Shown here: positions 35,145-45,102 of the stretch, piece by piece | Position numbering within the stretch: the stretch's first letter is position 1 | Layout of the letters: every line of letters begins with the position of its first letter | DNA from: Myrica gale | Lineage: Eukaryota > Streptophyta > Magnoliopsida > Fagales > Myricaceae | Length of the DNA stretch: 64,000 bases | Assembly: GCA_963930655.1 (NCBI GenBank) | Contig: OZ005604.1 | Coordinates: 15,324,001 to 15,388,000, forward strand | Direction: 5' to 3' | Program-made: the position numbers and the translations under genes | The notes under the pieces: generated by a model | The model's database searches: none | Told to the model about the DNA's origin: nothing | What the model saw: the letters and a program-made list of their open reading frames with translations, nothing else

Positions 35145-37107
35145 ATATGCAGGTTCGAATTTTGTTTCTCAATTCTGCTTTATTCTTTTTAGAGTTTTTC
35201 ATGTTGAGGTTGAAAATATAATCATCTTTTTGTATAATTCGGAAGCTTCATGTACCATGTGTTCTTTCTGTGATGAATATCACCGTTTATAATAAGTGAA
35301 AACATTTCAACGTTTCTAGAATTAATAGAATTTATTGCCGAGCTCTCCATTTAGAAAGTTCTGTTTCGATTTAAAATCTGCACCTAATAGACCTTATGAA
35401 TAGTGTACATTGAAAACAATGGGCAGCAATTATTTATTCAATATGTTGATTGGAAATCGGAGTTCAAACAAGGGAGCATGTCAGGACCGAGGTCCAATCT
35501 ACTCAATCTCTGCCAGGAACTTGCTTTTCACTCACTTGTTTCAATCTAGAACCTGTGAATTTGACCAGTTCTTCACGGGGGTTGGACCAAATTGTATGAT
35601 GAAATTTGGAATCAAGCGGACGTTTCCGGTGTTTTCCAACTCCTGCCATTGAAAATGGAATTCGAATCAGGTAATGCAGACTTTTATCCCACGTCCCGAT
35701 TCCTGTGCCTATTTCTTAGTACTCCATTATTCTGGTCACGATGTTGATGGACTTGAATTGTATCAATTGCTGTTAATACCATCATCTAGAATCACACGAA
35801 TTCAAGTGTTTCTATTATTAGAATGGAGATATATTATTGATAAATGAATGGAGATTGGATCCAAGATCTAGAATCACCCGAATATACCGGTACGACGCTG
35901 CTATTGTTTGTTAATTGGAGCTGGTAGGAATTTGGAGGTTGAAAAACGGGGAAAGGAAAAAGTAGGGATTCCTGAAGTTGAACTAGGTATTGAAAATAGA
36001 TTACTTTTGATTCAGTTGGCATTTGCTCGATTTAAGAAAGACCTTTATGTTGGTTACACGCTGCACCTTTAGGCCTGGGTGCCTGCCAACAAATTACCTG
36101 GAAATAGAAAGGAATAAGAAAAAGAGATAAGAGTAAAGAAGCCGAAACAACTCCAGTATGTTTCTGTGTCTATAAAATTAAATTGCTGATCGATCCTAGG
36201 TTTGTTAAATTTACAATTATATACCTTCTGATGCCTCGCTAATTAGCTTATGAATCCAAATAGGAAGAAATTAAAACCCCGGTATCTCCAGCATTTTACC
36301 CATCCTCGAAGCAACGCCAAAAAAATGCAGAGAAGAAGAATCGTGGATGCATGACTAGCTTACTTTGACACAAAATTTCTTCAAGTCCTGTGCCAAAAAG
36401 TGATCCCGTTCCAAAACCAACTGAAGTCACGGTTGTCATGTTGGTCCATTTGGCATAGCTTTTAATACCACAAGTTGGATTTCTATAGTGTTTGTCCTTT
36501 TCTACAAAAGAATAATTCAATTGGGCAAATTGGATTTCTATAGTGTTTGGATTTCCCTCGTGTTTGTCCGTAGAAGTAGCTTTTCACCTCTTTATTTTTT
36601 TGGCTAAACAAGTAGCTTTTCAACTCGGTTAAAATTCTTAAGCCCAACTCTTTGCTTGTAAGAAGAGAGGGACAGCGACATAGGAAGCTAGTTTTTCTCA
36701 TGAAAATTTCAACACACGTCCCACGTTGTTCGATTTCTCCAATTCCACATTTCTTTATTTAACTAACTTAGCAGATTTTCATGTTGTTTCCAAGTCTTTA
36801 CCATGTTACTAGGTGCTGTTTATGACAGTTTCCATCATTCACATGCTTGATCTAAGACTAGAATGAGTTTCCAAGAATGCTTGTACATATCTGCATTTAA
36901 TATGGGTTTCCTCTGGCCAACATCTACAGCCGACGTATGCATTCAATGCTTGTACACACAAATATATATATCAACGAAGGATTAAGATTCTCTGCAGTTC
37001 TTTACAAGAATGACTTGGTGCAATATTTAGAGAGAAATAAATACAATAGTTGAACCCTACACCATTTAATGTTAATGTAAAGTTTCAGATAACATGACCC
37101 ATACAAT
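35145..37107. other. 3' region of thioredoxin exon and non-coding sequence
   Basis: The first few hundred bases probably hold the 3' UTR. Near 36.48-36.56 kb 'ttggatttctatagtgtttg' occurs twice about 60 bp apart. I see no other gene. Confidence 0.45.
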
Positions 37108-38191
37108 CACTACAATAGATTTGAATTCAACGGCGAATTTTTCAGTGGCGAAATTAATTTTGTTGCTAAAAACCCCATTTGTGCGACGAAATTACTCTAT
37201 CGCCGCTAAAAATGGAAAGGAAGGAGTCTTCAGCGAAGAAAAGTCGAAATCATCACAAACTATTCCGTTTGAACAACACAACCCAGTTCGCACAAAATTT
37301 CAGTGACGACTGCTTACACTTCGTCGCAAATAATACATTAAAAAATACATATAATTGCAGTGACGAAATAATATCGTCACTAAAACAAATACTGTTCGAA
37401 CTAAGACTTCGGTTCGAATGAGTTTTATTTTTCGTAACGACATTATTAGGTCGTCGTAGAACAGATCCATAGGCGACGACTTGCCGCCATCGTAAACAAT
37501 TCGTGCGAACAAGTTAGACACTAGTTCGATTGAGAAGGGTGATGGAGGAAACGTCTCTTCGCCTGATCCCGTTCGAACTGGAAAATTCGGTTCGTACCAA
37601 AGTGTCAGTATGTGCCACGTGGTCATTCCTGGCTTGTTTTCCATGCCAGGTGGTGATTTATTGTTAGTCATCAATGAGGCGTCGCAGATAAAGTCTCTTC
37701 ATCTGCCTTAGTTCGAACGATGTGTCGTCGTATGAACGACGTTATGACCTTTTGCCACCTGGCGGTTTCTTGTTCGTGGTCAATTCGGCATCGCATGCAA
37801 CGTCTCTTCGCTGCCTGCCACACTTGTTCTGGTTCGTACAAGAAGTTATCTTGGTCGAATGAGATGTTCGAATATGGCCACATGCCAGGATCTGGTTTGG
37901 TGATAATTGGTACGGTCGACTCGATCTTCACCATCTGTTACAGTTCGTTCGAACTAGACTCTTCTTCTTTGTAATGTCCTTTGGTTTTAAAGCAGAGGCA
38001 TAACATTTGCTTGAACCGTTTCTTTCCTTCTTCTTTTTCATCTCTTTGCTTCCTCTTCATTTCTTTCACAAACTGGTGTTTGCGATTTCATTTCCTTCTT
38101 CGTCCTTCAGTTCTTTCACATACTGGTACGTGTTCTTCAACCATTCGAACATCTTAACTTGCCTTTTCAATTTTCATAGGTGATTTTTGTT

Positions 38192-38410
38192 GTTAATGTT
38201 AGTTTGGTGTTTGATTTTAGTTTTGTTGTGGTTAGTTTAGTTTAGATGTTAAGTTTTGTTGTTAATGTGAGTTTGGTGTTTGATTTTAGTTTTTTGTGGT
38301 TAGTTTAGTTTAGATGTTAAGTTTTGTTGTAAATGTGAGTGTCGTGTTTCATTTTAGTTTAGTTTAGTTTTGTTGTGTTTAGTTTTTGTTGTTAGTTTAG
38401 TTTAGAGTTA
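38192..38410. repeat. Tandem repeat, 69-bp period
   Basis: A unit with 'gtttggtgtttgattttag' and 'ggttagtttagtttagatg' starts at 38202 and 38271, with a degenerate third copy to about 38400. It is T/G-rich and lies before the nested foldback element. Confidence 0.8.
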
Positions 38411-38482
38411 GTTTAGAAGATTTATAGTATAATTCACTATTAAGTTTTTGTTATCACACATAGGTATAATAGATATTTTTTA

Positions 38483-39150
38483 GGGTTAAATGCATGCCAT
38501 GCCCCTGTGGTATGCGCTAATAGCAAATATGTCTCTGAGGTAAACAAAGTCTTTTTCATACCCCTGAGGTAAACACTCAGGAGCAAATATGCCCTTCCGT
38601 TATGTGCCATTTGAAACACTAACGGTAAATGCTGACGTGTCAAAATTAGACACGTTAGCACCAATCATAAAGCGACACGTGACATTTTCGGGAAAAAAAT
38701 CGGGGAGAACCTCTTCGCCGCCACGTCTCGCGCCGAGAGGGGTGGCCTCGAGCCACCCCCGCGGCTCCCCTGCTCAGGGGTGGCCGGCGGGCTACCACCC
38801 CGGCGACGGGGAGCCTAGATCTGGGCTCCCCGTGTTGCGCGAGGCGGTTGTCGGCCACCCCTGAGCAGGGGAGCCGCGGGGGTGGCTTGAGGCCACCCCT
38901 CGCGGCGCGAGACGCGACAGCAAAGGGGTTCTCCCCGATTTTTTTTAATGCCACGTGTCGCTTTATGATTGGTGCTGACGTGTCTAATTTTGACACGTCA
39001 GCATTTACCGTTAGTGTTTCAAACGGCACATAACGGAAGGACATATTTGCTCCTGAATGTTTACCTCGGGGGTATGAAAAAGACTTTGTTTACCTCAGGG
39101 GCATATTTGCTATTAGCGCATACCACAGGGGCATGACATGCATTTAACCC
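38483..39150. mobile_element. Mutator-like foldback element with GC-rich core, 9-bp target duplication
   Basis: Perfect direct repeats TATTTTTTA flank it at 38474-38482 and 39151-39159. It starts GGGTTAAATGCATGCCATGC and, read inward from the right, GGGTTAAATGCATGTCATGC. The arms are about 300 bp each and nearly identical, so the 668-bp element is almost a perfect palindrome. The inner 250 bp is strikingly GC-rich (for example 'gggagccgcgggggtggct'), unlike the AT-rich surroundings. Open frames across this core on both strands mirror one another and are artefacts of the palindrome. It is inserted in the CACTA-like element. Confidence 0.92.
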
Positions 39151-39519
39151 TATTTTTTAATGTAATTATTAATGGTAATACGTATAATATTTTAACTCTT
39201 TGTGGTTAGTATAAGTAAATCTTTCTTTAATACCTATAATACTTTTTTTAGAAATAATTATTTGTCATAAAAATATAATTTAAAGATTTATTTAGTATGC
39301 ATATTTTATATTAATATATTATCTAAAGTTTTAAAATAAACTATAGCATAATTTAGTGTATATTTTATTTTTATTATTAACATAATTAAATTAGTGTAAT
39401 GTTTATTTAATTTTTAACTACATATTGTAAGATTGCCTTTATATTGTTTTTAGATAAGCACTTTATTTTGAACAAAAATTAAAACGTTATTTTTCATCAA
39501 TTTTTTTGCAGTTTTTAAA

Positions 39520-40180
39520 ATGGCACCAAGAAGACATGGTGGCACCCAATCTTCATAGGCAGCTTAACCTACTACACGCATGTTGACTGCAGATGAGCAT
39601 CGAGTAATTATTTACAAAAGACCAGTGGTTATTGAGCGAGTTGTTCGCTTGAGAGATTTTGAGTCACTGGAGTATGAAGGTCATAGTATAACGTCAATTT
39701 TTGAGGAGAGGGGGGAGGGGGTGGGGTTACTTTCTGGAATCAACTGGTTACGTGTACATCGATCTTGTGCGTGAGCTCTAAGCACAAGTCGTCACTTTTA
39801 ATCCTGATGTTGAGGAGCTGACTATCCAGTTGAGGGGAGTTATTGTCACACTCTTGTCTAATTTGATTGCCCAATTTATTGGGGCCGGTCGACCCGTGGT
39901 GCCAGCATACGCGACTATTGGCCCTCCGTTTGACTTGACCGTCGAAGATTTGTATAAAGAATTGACGGGCGGAGATCTGATACTTCCAGCTACATTGATC
40001 TATAAGAGGGATCTCACATCATTCTTCTAGGTGCTCCATCTGATTGTGGTTTGGGGCGTGGAGCCGAAACATCACAAGATTGACTTCAGCTTTAAGTGCA
40101 AATTCAGTCTACTTATGCTTTCTCGTCAGAACCCGATTGACCTCCCTGCTCTTATACTTCGACATATTCTTTGAGTTGCC
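39520..40180 (+). pseudogene. Decayed putative plant transposon protein
   Basis: From an ATG at 39520 (MAPRRHGG...) the sequence carries KRPVVIERVVRLRDFE, GHSITSIFEERG, then FNPDVEELTIQLRGVIVTL and GGDLILPATLIYKRDLTSFF. This pattern, especially 'NPDVEELTIQLRGV', resembles the domain often labelled putative plant transposon protein in several repeat families. It is not continuous and I regard it as dead. It lies within the CACTA-like element, but whether it belongs to it or to another inserted repeat is unclear. Confidence 0.4.
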
Positions 40181-40799
40181 CAGTCTTAGTTTGAGCGAGA
40201 TGGTCTCTCCACATGACTTGTTGATATTGCGCATGTTGATAGCTATCGGTATAACTATTTGCGCTGGATAAGAAGAGGCGATCTCCAATCGGGCCAATAT
40301 CTCGCAGTAGTGTAGCCCATCTTCCTCGAGCAGAAGCACATGTAGTTGGAGATCCTGATGCAGATGAGGACGCCATGGGCTACGCATCGACTCTAGGTAA
40401 CCATCTCACACGATGAGGTAGACGATCTTCACACGAGGTTGGTGAGAGCTCCTCGAGGCAGGTTCAACGCCCTCCATTGATGGATATGCTCTTAGGCGAG
40501 ATGGAGGTGTTGATGGACATATGATATAAGAAGATTGAGGTGCAGATCTGTCAACTAAGTAAGGATTGGGATACTTGATTCTTCATTATGTTTTGTATTT
40601 TACATTATGTTTCTTGTTATGAACATCCGACAAGATGTTTTAGTATTTTCTTATGCCACACTTTGAGATATTATATATTCACATGCTTTTTATGATATTG
40701 TGGCCACATAATGATATTATGTGGACATGACTTTTATAATGAATACGAACAAAATATGTTATAGTTTAGTACTCTTAATTGGAAAATAGTATATATTGT

Positions 40800-41065
40800 T
40801 TCATATGGGTAATTGCATCTATATAGTGAAAAATATTTACTAAGTAATTTAGTGGGATGGAAAGATTATAGTGGAAGGAAAATCATATTAGCTAATTGCA
40901 TTTATATAGTGTAAAATATTTAATAATTTAATTAATACATTTAAATCCCAAACATTACTATTCAGAAAAAAATCCCAAACATTACTTGGGAAGGAAAGAT
41001 TATAATGTAAGGAAAATTATATGGCTCATTACAAATATATAGTGTAAAATATTTTCTAATTTAAT
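40800..41065. repeat. Imperfect direct repeats around 'tatatagtgtaaaatattt'
   Basis: Three copies of a 'ctatatagtg(t/a)aaaatattt' phrase, with shared 'ggaaagattata' and 'aaggaaaat' neighbours, are spaced about 90-125 bp apart. They could be subterminal repeats of the CACTA-like element. Confidence 0.5.
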
Positions 41066-41179
41066 TAATACGAACTTTATAGTTTTGGGCTAAGTGCAAA
41101 CTAGTTCGAACTACATTTCATATCGGTTAGAACGAGATTACCGGGAAACCCGAAAATAGAAGACAAAAACGCGGGAGCT

Positions 41180-41273
41180 CAAAAGCACAGTGTCATTCTC
41201 TCCTTCGTTTCGTTCCGCTGAGACAGCTAGTAGCAGACCTTAGATTTTCATCTCCATAAACTGGTAAGTTATT
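41180..41273 (+). promoter_or_regulatory. Possible 5' UTR exon with splice donor
   Basis: C/T-rich sequence ('ctccttcgtttcgttccgctg', then 'gattttcatctccataaactg') runs into GTAAGTTATTCTC, a strong donor, followed by a T-rich intron-like stretch. This is the pattern of a plant leader exon. No matching coding sequence is recognised downstream before two foldback elements at 42.0 kb, so its gene may be lost, unrecognised, or the 435-codon-frame region on the opposite strand may simply have replaced it. Confidence 0.3.
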
Positions 41274-42034
41274 CTCTCTTCTAATTTGTACAGTTCACGG
41301 AATGCTAATCAGATTTCGCGACGAAAAATGCGAACTTCTTTTTTTCCTTTTCGTTTAGACTACTGTTGTGAACATTTGAGAGTTTTAAAAGACTAATTTC
41401 CTCTCAGTTGAGTTTTACTTTTGCATTGTTTGTTCTTTTTTGCTTCTTCTGATGCAATCTTGTTTTAAAATTCTAAGATAACTACTTTCTGCATAGATTC
41501 TGCTAGTGTAATCTGTTTGAAACTCTCCTTCTCTCTGTGTATATGTCTAGTTTTCTAATTATTCGCAAAAGATGATTAGTTTATTCATGGCTCACAGGTA
41601 AACTAAAAGGTGTTCTTCTTGAAAGTGGAAGTAGTGAGGTATCTGTATGCTTCCCAGGGAATTTCATGGGGCTTTCTGATGTTAAAGGGATAAGATACTG
41701 ACACCATAATGGAATTTTTATTACAAGAGAATTAGTTATCAATTATTTTCTTTTGTCCTTGGGTGGTTGTTAATAAGATGTCATTGTTGCTGTCAAAGAA
41801 GGTAAGGGTGGAACTTAAATGATCGGGCTTGTATAAAATGAAAAATGGAAAACCAAAGAGTATGTAGGTCATGGCTTGGATAGTGCAGCAACAAACTGAC
41901 AAATTGTAAAGTATTTTGAAGAGTTGTTTTCTTGTAGTCACTGTAATTATTGCAAAAGAAAGCTTCTCTGTTGGTGTTTTTATTGTTGTTATTGATACAA
42001 TAGAGAGGTCAAATGTTATCTGTTATAAATCTTA
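41274..42034. other. Non-coding, intron-like
   Basis: T-rich sequence with no coding frame that I can support. Confidence 0.4.
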
Positions 42035-42721
42035 GGGTTAATGGCAAAAATAATCCCTGAGTTTTCATGTTGGTCATATAAGTCCTTAGGTCATCCTAAT
42101 TTATTGATTTGGTCCTTCCGTCTCCTCTGTGCACAGTCAGCTAACGGTGAGCCACTTCACCACCAATAAAATCGCGACACGTGTATTTTTTAAAAAAAAA
42201 ATCACTGTCCACCTGGAATATTCTTAAAAAAAAAACGAACGGGGGATACCCCCGTTCACGATACAGAGGGAGCCCAGATCTGGGCTCCCCTCGCCGGGGC
42301 GGCTCGCGCCGCGAGGGGTGGCCGCAAGCCACCCCAGCGACGGGGAGCGCCGGGGTCCCCACTGCGCGAGGGAGCCCAGATTTGGGCTCCCGGTCGCTGT
42401 GGTGGGTGGCTCTCGACCACCCCTCGCGGTGGAGCCGCCATGCCGGCGACGGGGAGCCCCTCTGTCGCTCGAATGGGGGGTCCCCCCGTTCGTTTTTTTT
42501 AATATTCCAGGTGGACAGTATTTAAAAAAAATACGTGTCGCGATTTTATTGGTGGTGAAATGGACCATCGTTAGCTGACTGTGCACGGAGGAGACGGAAT
42601 TAGACGGAGGGACCAAATCGATAAATTAGGATAACCTAAGGAATTATATGACCAAAATGAAAACCTAGGGACCAAATCGATAAAGGGTATAAAACCCAGG
42701 GACTATTTTTGCCATTAACCC
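42035..42721. mobile_element. Mutator-like foldback element with GC-rich core, 9-bp target duplication
   Basis: Flanked by TAAATCTTA at 42026-42034 and 42722-42730. It starts GGGTTAATGGCAAAAATAAT and, read inward from the right, GGGTTAATGGCAAAAATAGT. The arms of about 200-250 bp run through 'cgcgattttattggtggtga' and 'ccacctggaatatt' into a GC-rich core with 'gagcccagatctgggctccc'. That last palindrome-like phrase and 'ggcgacggggagc' are shared with the core of the element at 38.5 kb, so the two are related families. Overlapping long open frames in the core reflect the palindrome and are not genes. Confidence 0.92.
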
Positions 42722-42730
42722 TAAATCTTA

Positions 42731-42858
42731 GGGAAATATGATATTTGGTCACTAGGTTTACAACACTTTTACGATTTAGTCACTAGATTTCATTTTTTGA
42801 CTAAATGGTCACTATCGTAAAAGTGTTGTGAACCTAGTGACCAAATATCATATTTCCC
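42731..42858. mobile_element. 128-bp Mutator-like foldback MITE sharing the same target site
   Basis: It lies between the TAAATCTTA copy at 42722-42730 and a third copy at 42859-42867. The left end GGGAAATATGATATTTGGTC is the exact inverse of the right end, and the arms continue as 'actaggtttacaacactttt' with only a short loop. It is immediately adjacent to the 687-bp foldback element, separated only by the shared 9 bp. Confidence 0.9.
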
Positions 42859-42867
42859 TAAATCTTA

Positions 42868-43359
42868 ATTGGAAGAGCTGCAAATGGATGAAAAATTATG
42901 GCTAGAATAGTTGCATGTTGCTGGGAAAATAAATTGGAACAGGAGTATCTAAGAGCTTCAGAATTTTCTTTGTTAGCTTATCTCTTTTGATTGTTTACTG
43001 GATTGTAGATGAAATATAGAGGTTGGATAGAACCATTAATGTACAGACTAGGCTTGGGAAAGCTATTATAAAGATCAAAAGAAGGAATTAAATTAGTTGT
43101 GGCCAATTTGCTCCTCAATTGCTGACTAAATCAAAGTTAGCTATGTTCTTCAACTGATATACAATATCAAGTTTCTTTCTAATTGATATTCGGTATTATA
43201 TTTTATTATCTCATCCTACTTTGCTCTGGAGAAAATAATAATTTAATTTTTAAATGTTTGAAAGGACCATTTGCTGGCATTTTCTTGTGAAAGGAGACAA
43301 GGGTGAATCACCTGCAAATTATGTCACCTGTTGACAAATCATCTTGTCTATCTGTGGTG
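42868..43359. other. Non-coding stretch
   Basis: I see nothing I can name here. Confidence 0.4.
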
Positions 43360-44667
43360 TCAAATTTCAATTGGCAGCAATGTACAATTAGCATATATAT
43401 ATATATATAAAGGGTCTTGAGCATCTTGATATTGTGGTATTGGACTGAGAGCAGAACTGGATGCCGAGGTGGCCTTATTTTCATCTTCTTGTGACAGCTG
43501 GGATAGAACTTCGAGCAATTGATTTTTATAATCATCTTTATTCTGGGCAGCAGCAAGTTTAGCCTGTAATTGACTTCTCTGAGCAAGGAATTGAGGATGG
43601 TTTGATATTTGGGTTTTGGCTTTGGCAATGGAATTAATGATATTATCGGTGGTGTAAACGTTCCACCATTTAATGAAAAATTTCTGGGCCAAAATTTTGA
43701 CATGGTCTTCTTGGGAAAAAACAAACTTCCAACAGAAAATCCAAGGGACAAGGTTAAACTGTATATAGAAACGGAGAAGGACAGGTATATTTTTGAACGG
43801 AGGGTTTTTCATGGCTGGATATCTGTCTAGGGAAGGTGTATCATGGGGGTTGACAGCCCATTGATCATATGCTTTCTTGAGACTTTCAGGAAAAAGTTTT
43901 TCATCTGGACCGAATCGGTCCCACCACAGGAGAAACCAATGGGGTATCGGTTCAGTACCATGGAATCCTTTAAAACGTATAAACCAAGTATGACGATGGT
44001 TATTATTTTCAAAAAATAAAGTGTATGTCCATGCATCAATGTAATCATAATATGAAATTGTTTTGATATTGTTAAAAGATTCAGAAAGAGAACGTAGAGT
44101 CCAAGGTGGACCCCACTCTTTTTGTGATATTATCCTGCGTATTGTGAATTTAGAAAAACCAACTCTTGAAGAGTCAAATTTGCAGGGAGTGGTTTCAAAT
44201 TCAACAGACTTTGTATCCTTTAAAACATGTTGATAAAAAGCTTGAGTAAATAAAGGATGCTTTGGAACATAGTTCCATTCTGGAGGTGATATTTTTGCAT
44301 CAACTTTGTATGGGTCACACTCATTGTCATATGGGCTTTCCACGAAACACACTAATCTGATATATGATTTAGGCATTAAAGGGTTAACATCAGGTAAAGG
44401 AGGTGATATTGGAGTAACAGGGGTAGATGATATTGAAGAAGAAACATTTTGACTAAAGGTGACAGTCATTGGAGGAGGCTCAGAAGCTAAAGGACTTGAT
44501 ATTGGAGGAATATGAGGTATTTGGCCTAAAATAGTAAATTGATTTTGAATTGGAACGACACCAGGCCGTGGACCAGGAGGACGAGGACCAGGTGGACGAG
44601 TATTACCACGATAAACAAAAGGAGGCAAAGGAGGAAAATTAGAGGATTGCTCAACTCTTCCTGTCAA
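43360..44667 (-). CDS. 435-codon reading frame, unrecognised; possibly of pararetrovirus or LTR-element origin
   Basis: An uninterrupted frame of 435 codons. The N-terminal 120 residues are Pro-rich (FPPLPPFVYRGNTRPPGPRP). The middle is rich in aromatics (EWGPPWTLRSLS, YYDYIDAWTYTLFF, RHTWFIRFKGFHG, HWFLLWWDRFGPDEKLFP, then KFFIKWWNVY), and a Gln/Ala helix (SQLQAKLAAAQNKDDYKNQL) follows near residue 375. The first ATG in frame is at residue 68 (44464-44466). The upstream edge opens after 'cttgaaaacagg', which could be a splice acceptor, so the true N-terminus may lie in another exon. I have a weak impression of having seen such W..WW proteins encoded in plant repeats, perhaps gag- or movement-type proteins of virus-derived elements. 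No catalytic motif is visible. Function unknown. Confidence 0.5.
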   Translation of the reverse strand: MTGRVEQSSNFPPLPPFVYRGNTRPPGPRPPGPRPGVVPIQNQFTILGQIPHIPPISSPLASEPPPMTVTFSQNVSSSISSTPVTPISPPLPDVNPLMPKSYIRLVCFVESPYDNECDPYKVDAKISPPEWNYVPKHPLFTQAFYQHVLKDTKSVEFETTPCKFDSSRVGFSKFTIRRIISQKEWGPPWTLRSLSESFNNIKTISYYDYIDAWTYTLFFENNNHRHTWFIRFKGFHGTEPIPHWFLLWWDRFGPDEKLFPESLKKAYDQWAVNPHDTPSLDRYPAMKNPPFKNIPVLLRFYIQFNLVPWIFCWKFVFSQEDHVKILAQKFFIKWWNVYTTDNIINSIAKAKTQISNHPQFLAQRSQLQAKLAAAQNKDDYKNQLLEVLSQLSQEDENKATSASSSALSPIPQYQDAQDPLYIYIYANCTLLPIEI

Positions 44668-45097
44668 GTTTCAAATTCCTGTTTTCAAGTCTTCAATATT
44701 GTAAGTTTGCTTTTAAGTTTGAATCGTGTAACCTGTAAAACTTTTGATTTTCAATATGAGTCAAGATCTTTCTGTATTAATTGCCATTACTTTATTGCTT
44801 AATGATACTATGAATACGCTGCTTGCCTTTCTCTTCTTAAATACCATTTACGGTGCATATTTATGTTCTCAATATCTTGAAGACAATATCAATGCATTGG
44901 ATGAATGTATGTTTGAAGAATATGATAGTGACTGCTCATTATATTCAACTGATAGTGATAACTCGCAATCTGGTGATAATTTTAACGACGATAATATATA
45001 TATATATCTCTGTAGTTACATGATGTTTTCATGGGATTTTGATGTCCTAAGCTATCCATAAGGCACTATGTTTTTTATACATATCGATTGCTTTAGA
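44668..45097 (+). other. Interval with a weak acidic open frame
   Basis: A frame with ATG near 44756 (MSQDLSVLIAITLLLN...) runs to about 45061 and could encode roughly 100 residues: a hydrophobic N-terminal third and an acidic Ser/Asp tail (EEYDSDCSLYSTDSDNS). It points away from the 435-codon frame. No family is recognised and it could be chance. Confidence 0.25.
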
Positions 45098-45102
45098 CAT
45101 TA

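Larger units (their letters stand above)
37108..41140. mobile_element. CACTA-like DNA transposon, right end not found
   Basis: At 37108 CACTACAATAGA resembles the CACTACAAGAAAA end of plant CACTA elements. It is followed by about 800 bp dense in short motifs such as 'cgacgaaatt', 'cagtgacga', 'cgtcgc' and 'gttcgaac', the subterminal repeat pattern expected for transposase binding. 'agttcgaac' phrases return near 41100, so the element may reach there, but no inverted TAGTG end is visible. Inside lie a leader-like repeat (38.2-38.4 kb), a foldback MULE insertion (38.5-39.15 kb) and a decayed transposon-type reading frame (39.5-40.2 kb). An alternative is a 5' end fragment fused to another repeat. 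Confidence 0.45.

Noticed and set aside
38589-39044. Long Arg/Gly/Pro-rich open frames on both strands across the GC-rich core
   Set aside because: They mirror each other because the DNA is a palindrome; stop codons are rare in such GC-rich sequence. The same applies to frames at 42141-42616.
41625-41640. 'ggaagtagtgagg' as the right CACTA end
   Set aside because: Only TAGTG matches; the preceding bases do not mirror the left end at 37108.
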